From Candidatus Methanophagales archaeon (GTDB taxonomy: Archaea > Halobacteriota > Syntropharchaeia > Alkanophagales > Methanospirareceae), in assembly GCA_030617585.1 (NCBI GenBank), contig JAUWVD010000009.1, forward strand, positions 1-14,051: a DNA stretch of 14,051 nucleotides. Direction: 5' to 3'. Shown here in pieces: positions 13,338 to 14,051 of this stretch. The translations under genes and the position numbers were made by a program. Below the pieces are notes generated by a model. The model was not told the DNA's origin. It was given only the letters and a program-made list of their open reading frames with translations, and did no database searches. The number at the start of each line of letters is the position of its first letter. Positions within the stretch are counted from its first letter, which is position 1.

Positions 13338-13372
13338 CCCGTCGGTCGCGGGTTCAAATCCCGTCGAGCCCG
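13299..13372 (+). tRNA. tRNA-Lys (UUU)
   Basis: A complete 74-nt cloverleaf. Acceptor GGGCTCG (13299-13305) pairs with CGAGCCC (13365-13371), discriminator G at 13372. D stem GCTC/GAGC, anticodon stem GCGGG/CCCGT with loop CTTTTAA and anticodon TTT at 13333-13335, T stem GCGGG/CCCGT with loop TTCAAAT. No intron and no encoded CCA, as usual in archaea. It overlaps the last 39 nt of the pncC-like gene on the same strand and ends 9 nt before rpoH. It may have its own weak promoter in CTAATACATG or be cut from a longer transcript. Confidence 0.97.
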
Positions 13373-13381
13373 TTAGTAGAA

Positions 13382-13624
13382 ATGAAAAAGGGGACGTTAT
13401 CTATACTTGAACATGAGTTAGTGCCGGAACACGTAGTAATAGACGAAAGCGAAGTGAAAGAACTTTTAGATAAGTACAAAATAAAGCGGGTACAACTGCC
13501 TAAGATAAAAGTATCCGATCCCGCTATAAATGGACTAGGTGCAAAAGTTGGAGATGTCGTGGAGATAACAAGACAAAGTAGAACAGCGGGAAAAGCTTTA
13601 TCTTTTCGACTGATTATAGAGTGA
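13382..13624 (+). CDS. rpoH: DNA-directed RNA polymerase subunit H (Rpo5)
   Basis: An 80-residue protein homologous to the C-terminal assembly domain of eukaryotic RPB5 and of normal archaeal length. Visible conserved stretches: LEHELVPEHVVIDESEVKEL (9-28), KRVQLPKIKVSDPA (35-48) and GDVVEITRQSRTAGKALSFR (57-76). It belongs to the lower jaw of archaeal RNA polymerase. The ATG at 13382 is only 9 nt after the tRNA-Lys 3' end and there is no room for a normal promoter or a Shine-Dalgarno, so its mRNA is likely made by read-through of the tRNA, with 3' processing leaving a very short leader, or from a start inside the tRNA. rpoB'' follows after 13 nt. Confidence 0.96.
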   Translation: MKKGTLSILEHELVPEHVVIDESEVKELLDKYKIKRVQLPKIKVSDPAINGLGAKVGDVVEITRQSRTAGKALSFRLIIE

Positions 13625-13637
13625 AAGGGTGAATGGA

Positions 13638-14051
13638 ATGTTAGATCGAAGTGTCTTTTCAAAAGCATATTTAAAAAGGGAAAAAATAGTACAGCATCAG
13701 CTCGATTCGTTCAATTACTTCCTCGATGAGGGTATACAAAGGATAATTGAGGAGCTCCCGTATACTGAAACATCTATTAGCGGCGAAGATGAAGAAAAGG
13801 GGAAGTATAAACTGGGTGTAAAGTTTGGTAAGATAACTGTGGGCATACCTAAGGCGAGGGAGGCAGATGGTTCTTATGAGGATGTTTTCCCTTCCCAAGC
13901 AAGATTAAGGAATCTGAACTATTCCGCGCCTATTATTTTGGATATGCAGCTCGTGAAGAAATATGAAAGTGGCGAGATAGAAATAGTGCGGGATGAGGAG
14001 GAGGTAGCTATCGGCGAGCTTCCAATCATGCTTAAATCAAATAGGTGCAAC
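13638..14051 (+). CDS. rpoB2: DNA-directed RNA polymerase subunit B'' (rpoB2), 3' end outside window
   Basis: The frame is open for 138 codons from the ATG at 13638 to the window edge. GGTGA at 13628-13632 is a good ribosome-binding site, and another ATG at 13633 meets a stop at once. The N-terminus KAYLKREKIVQHQLDSFNYF (9-28), VFPSQARLRNLNYSAP (91-106) and GELPIMLKSNRC (126-137) match the protrusion/lobe start of archaeal RNA polymerase B or B''. Whether the B subunit is split into B'' and B' cannot be seen because the gene is cut, but the short N-terminus and synteny with rpoH are as in methanogens and relatives. In that order rpoB1, rpoA1 and rpoA2 would follow. Confidence 0.95.
   Translation, partial: MLDRSVFSKAYLKREKIVQHQLDSFNYFLDEGIQRIIEELPYTETSISGEDEEKGKYKLGVKFGKITVGIPKAREADGSYEDVFPSQARLRNLNYSAPIILDMQLVKKYESGEIEIVRDEEEVAIGELPIMLKSNRCN

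Overview
This window is an archaeal chromosome segment. The evidence is the archaeal-type PheS, the RNase P protein Rnp4, archease, RNA polymerase subunit H followed by the start of a separate B'' subunit, leaderless or near-leaderless starts behind TATA-like boxes, and a tRNA without an encoded CCA. The B'' start with its own short N-terminus suggests a euryarchaeal lineage with split RNAP B (methanogens, Archaeoglobus, ANME/alkane-oxidising relatives). NuoE/NuoF-type proteins would fit an anaerobic Methanophagales/Syntrophoarchaeia-like genome, but the sequence alone does not prove that lineage.

Layout. Positions 1-1472 (minus) hold a redox operon: a 58-codon unknown ORF, a NuoE-like [2Fe-2S] protein and a NuoF-like flavoprotein that runs off the left edge. 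Positions 1624-4313 (plus) hold a lone MoxR-type AAA+ ATPase and phenylalanyl-tRNA synthetase alpha. Convergent to these (minus) are phosphohexomutase and archease, with abutting stop and start codons. Positions 6563-8310 are an AT-rich accessory insert: a D12-class adenine DNA methyltransferase, a small unknown ORF, then a decayed piece of a second phosphohexomutase gene. Two unrecognised minus-strand genes follow (8308-9566). Divergent from them is a class I aminotransferase (9631-10752). Then come a 358-bp MITE-like element (12-bp perfect terminal inverted repeats, 4-bp direct repeat), a LytS-type membrane sensor domain lacking a kinase, and convergent rnp4. The right end is an information-processing cluster on the plus strand: a PUA-domain RNA-binding protein, CinA-C/PncC, tRNA-Lys(UUU), rpoH and the start of rpoB''.

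The most noteworthy points are: (i) the pncC-like ORF runs 39 nt into tRNA-Lys and takes its stop codon from the anticodon loop, while rpoH starts 9 nt after the tRNA; (ii) the phosphohexomutase fragment (98/114 identical bases, mostly synonymous differences) flanks the methyltransferase module on the side opposite the intact gene, suggesting gene replacement or tandem-paralogue decay linked to module acquisition; (iii) the MITE. I found no CRISPR array, prophage or complete transposase, and no clear new multi-gene system; the methyltransferase/small-ORF pair and the two unknown genes are the closest candidates.
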